5,618 nucleotides of DNA from Spirochaetes bacterium GWF1_49_6. Lineage in GTDB: Bacteria > Spirochaetota > Brevinematia > Brevinematales > GWF1-51-8. This document shows positions 4,893-5,618 of the stretch, in pieces. The DNA lies in the NCBI GenBank assembly GCA_001829395.1, contig MIBD01000060.1, positions 4,837 through 10,454 of the forward strand, written 5' to 3'. The first letter of the stretch is position 1; the number at the start of each line of letters is the position of its first letter. Below the pieces are notes generated by a model that saw only the letters and a program-made list of their open reading frames with translations, was not told the origin of the DNA and ran no database searches. The position numbers were made by a program, and so were the translations under genes.

Positions 4893-5302
4893 TGGGTTCG
4901 CGCTTTCTACTTGCCCTTGCCGGATTTGTTCTGGTATGCGGGGCAGGCGGGCTTTGGCTCGGCGTTAAAATTCTTGAAAAAAAACGAATTTTAAAAAGCC
5001 TTCTCTCCCTTCCTAAGGAGAGGAGGTTTTTTTGGTATAAACTGCGGCGGGCGGGCTTCGAGGTCTACCGTCATACGTTATCCAATGAATATCATTTCTA
5101 TATCGACGAGAACGAGAAGGCCTGCGCTCTCAAGGTGGATTTTCTCGCGCGGAAAGGCAACAAGAAGTACGCATGTATTTTCGCTGGCGGTGTCGACGAG
5201 AAGGAAAGACTCAAACTTTTTTTTACCTACCGCTATTCTTTCCGCACCGACGGAGTCATATTCTATGACGAGCTATCCCGCACCTTCGCGGTATGGGATT
5301 AA
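4892..5302 (+). CDS. Membrane-anchored protein of unknown function with a degenerate nuclease-like domain
   Basis: The 136-residue protein overlaps the STAS gene stop by one base (TGATG) and has no Shine-Dalgarno site, so it is probably translated by coupling. Residues about 5-27 form one hydrophobic membrane segment followed by Lys/Arg (KILEKKR), predicting an N-in/C-out or anchor orientation that I cannot settle; Cys16 lacks a proper lipobox. The soluble part has strands with YHFYIDENEKACALKVDFLARKG, then KKYACIFAGG and RTDGVIFYDEL. I recall a conserved bacterial family with xPDFLxxKxGKKYVAEVKTG and RPDGVLLVD, of PD-(D/E)xK nuclease type. Here Asp83 is kept but the E-x-K pair becomes Ile96 and Ala98, so catalysis is unlikely. 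This comparison is from memory and moderate in confidence. It lies between STAS and dxr; a functional tie to either is not evident. Confidence 0.8.
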   Translation: MGSRFLLALAGFVLVCGAGGLWLGVKILEKKRILKSLLSLPKERRFFWYKLRRAGFEVYRHTLSNEYHFYIDENEKACALKVDFLARKGNKKYACIFAGGVDEKERLKLFFTYRYSFRTDGVIFYDELSRTFAVWD

Positions 5303-5307
5303 GGGGG
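5303..5307 (+). promoter_or_regulatory. G-rich ribosome binding site for dxr
   Basis: GGGGG follows directly after the TAA of the upstream gene (5300-5302). Two adjacent in-frame ATGs at 5309 and 5312 are available; spacing of one base to the first is too short, so ATG 5312 is preferred. Confidence 0.5.
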
Positions 5308-5311
5308 CATG

Positions 5312-5618
5312 ATGGAACGATTGGTTTTACTCGGCGCGACAGGGTCGATCGGAAAGTCGGCTCTGGATGTGATCCGCGGTTTCCCGGAACGGTTCGAACT
5401 GATCGGGGTGAGCGGGTGGGGGAATATCCCACGGCTCGCGGAGATTATCGACGAATTCCGTCCGTCGATAGTATGCCTGCGCGAGGAGAACAGCGGCTTC
5501 GAGGCGCGTTACCCGGACGTGGAGTTCCTCTACGGGGGCGGGGGTCTCGAGGACCTTGCCGCGCTGGACGACGCGGACGCGGCGATTATGGCGATATCCG
5601 GTACGGCGGGGCTTCGGC
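5312..5618 (+). CDS. dxr: 1-deoxy-D-xylulose 5-phosphate reductoisomerase (Dxr), 3' end missing
   Basis: Dxr converts 1-deoxy-D-xylulose 5-phosphate to 2-C-methyl-D-erythritol 4-phosphate with NADPH, the first committed step of the MEP isoprenoid pathway, in the cytoplasm. The 102 residues seen, about a quarter of the protein, begin MERLVLLGATGSIGKSALDVI. This is the NADPH-binding Rossmann start of the family (usual form ILGSTGSIG...LDV). Further on, FELIGVSGWGNIPRLAEIIDEFRP matches the second strand and helix. DDADAAIMAISGTAGL matches the strand that ends in GAAGL in most homologues. The catalytic and metal-binding residues lie beyond the window edge. The gene follows the membrane protein by nine bases and appears to share its transcript, so an isoprenoid gene is read from the STAS promoter. 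Confidence 0.93.
   Translation, partial: MERLVLLGATGSIGKSALDVIRGFPERFELIGVSGWGNIPRLAEIIDEFRPSIVCLREENSGFEARYPDVEFLYGGGGLEDLAALDDADAAIMAISGTAGLR

Noticed and set aside
4936..4939. Lipoprotein lipobox at Cys16 of the membrane protein
   Set aside because: The residue before Cys is Val, and the hydrophobic run continues past Cys to about residue 27, as in a membrane anchor rather than a lipoprotein signal.
5085..5312. Second forward open frame (75 codons) inside the membrane protein gene
   Set aside because: It is the +1 frame of the 4892-5302 gene, Ser/Arg/Thr-rich, without a ribosome site.

Overview
The window reads as a flagellar late-hook and regulator cluster from a bacterium, most likely a spirochaete (Spirochaetota). 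The order flgK-flgL-fliW-csrA is, from memory, the arrangement found in Treponema. It is followed by a small TPR protein whose C-terminus resembles the tail of spirochaetal adenylate/guanylate cyclases, and by a bactofilin. The same flgK-flgL-fliW-csrA order also occurs in Firmicutes, so the assignment rests on the combination and is an inference.

Layout, all genes on the + strand. Positions 1-1536 hold the 3' part of flgK and 1558-2808 hold flgL; these are the two hook-filament junction proteins. Positions 2809-3090 are a non-coding, AT-richer gap. It carries a copy of the widespread GTCATTGCGAG...GAAGCAATC interspersed palindrome (on the - strand) and other short inverted repeats. Next come fliW (TTG start, 3091-3573) and csrA (TTG start, 3608-3841), the regulatory pair in which FliW binds and inhibits the mRNA-binding protein CsrA. 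Two more genes follow at short spacing with strong Shine-Dalgarno sites: the 73-residue TPR protein (3857-4078) and the bactofilin (4103-4462).

A weak terminator-like hairpin at the end of the bactofilin gene and a near-consensus sigma-70 promoter (TTGACA, 17 bases, TATTAT) at 4493-4521 mark a new transcription unit. It holds a STAS-domain anti-sigma-factor antagonist (4557-4892), a one-base-overlapping gene for a membrane-anchored protein of unknown function that looks like a nuclease fold with lost catalytic residues (4892-5302), and the 5' end of dxr (5312 onward), the isoprenoid-pathway reductoisomerase.

FlgK and FlgL build the junction between hook and filament. FliW and CsrA would match flagellin translation to assembly. 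The bactofilin is a cytoskeletal polymer tied to cell shape, which in a spirochaete would be closely linked to periplasmic flagella. The most interesting points are the free-standing cyclase-tail TPR protein between csrA and the bactofilin, the repeat-bearing gap that splits the flagellar cluster, and the apparently dead nuclease-like membrane protein co-transcribed with the STAS protein.
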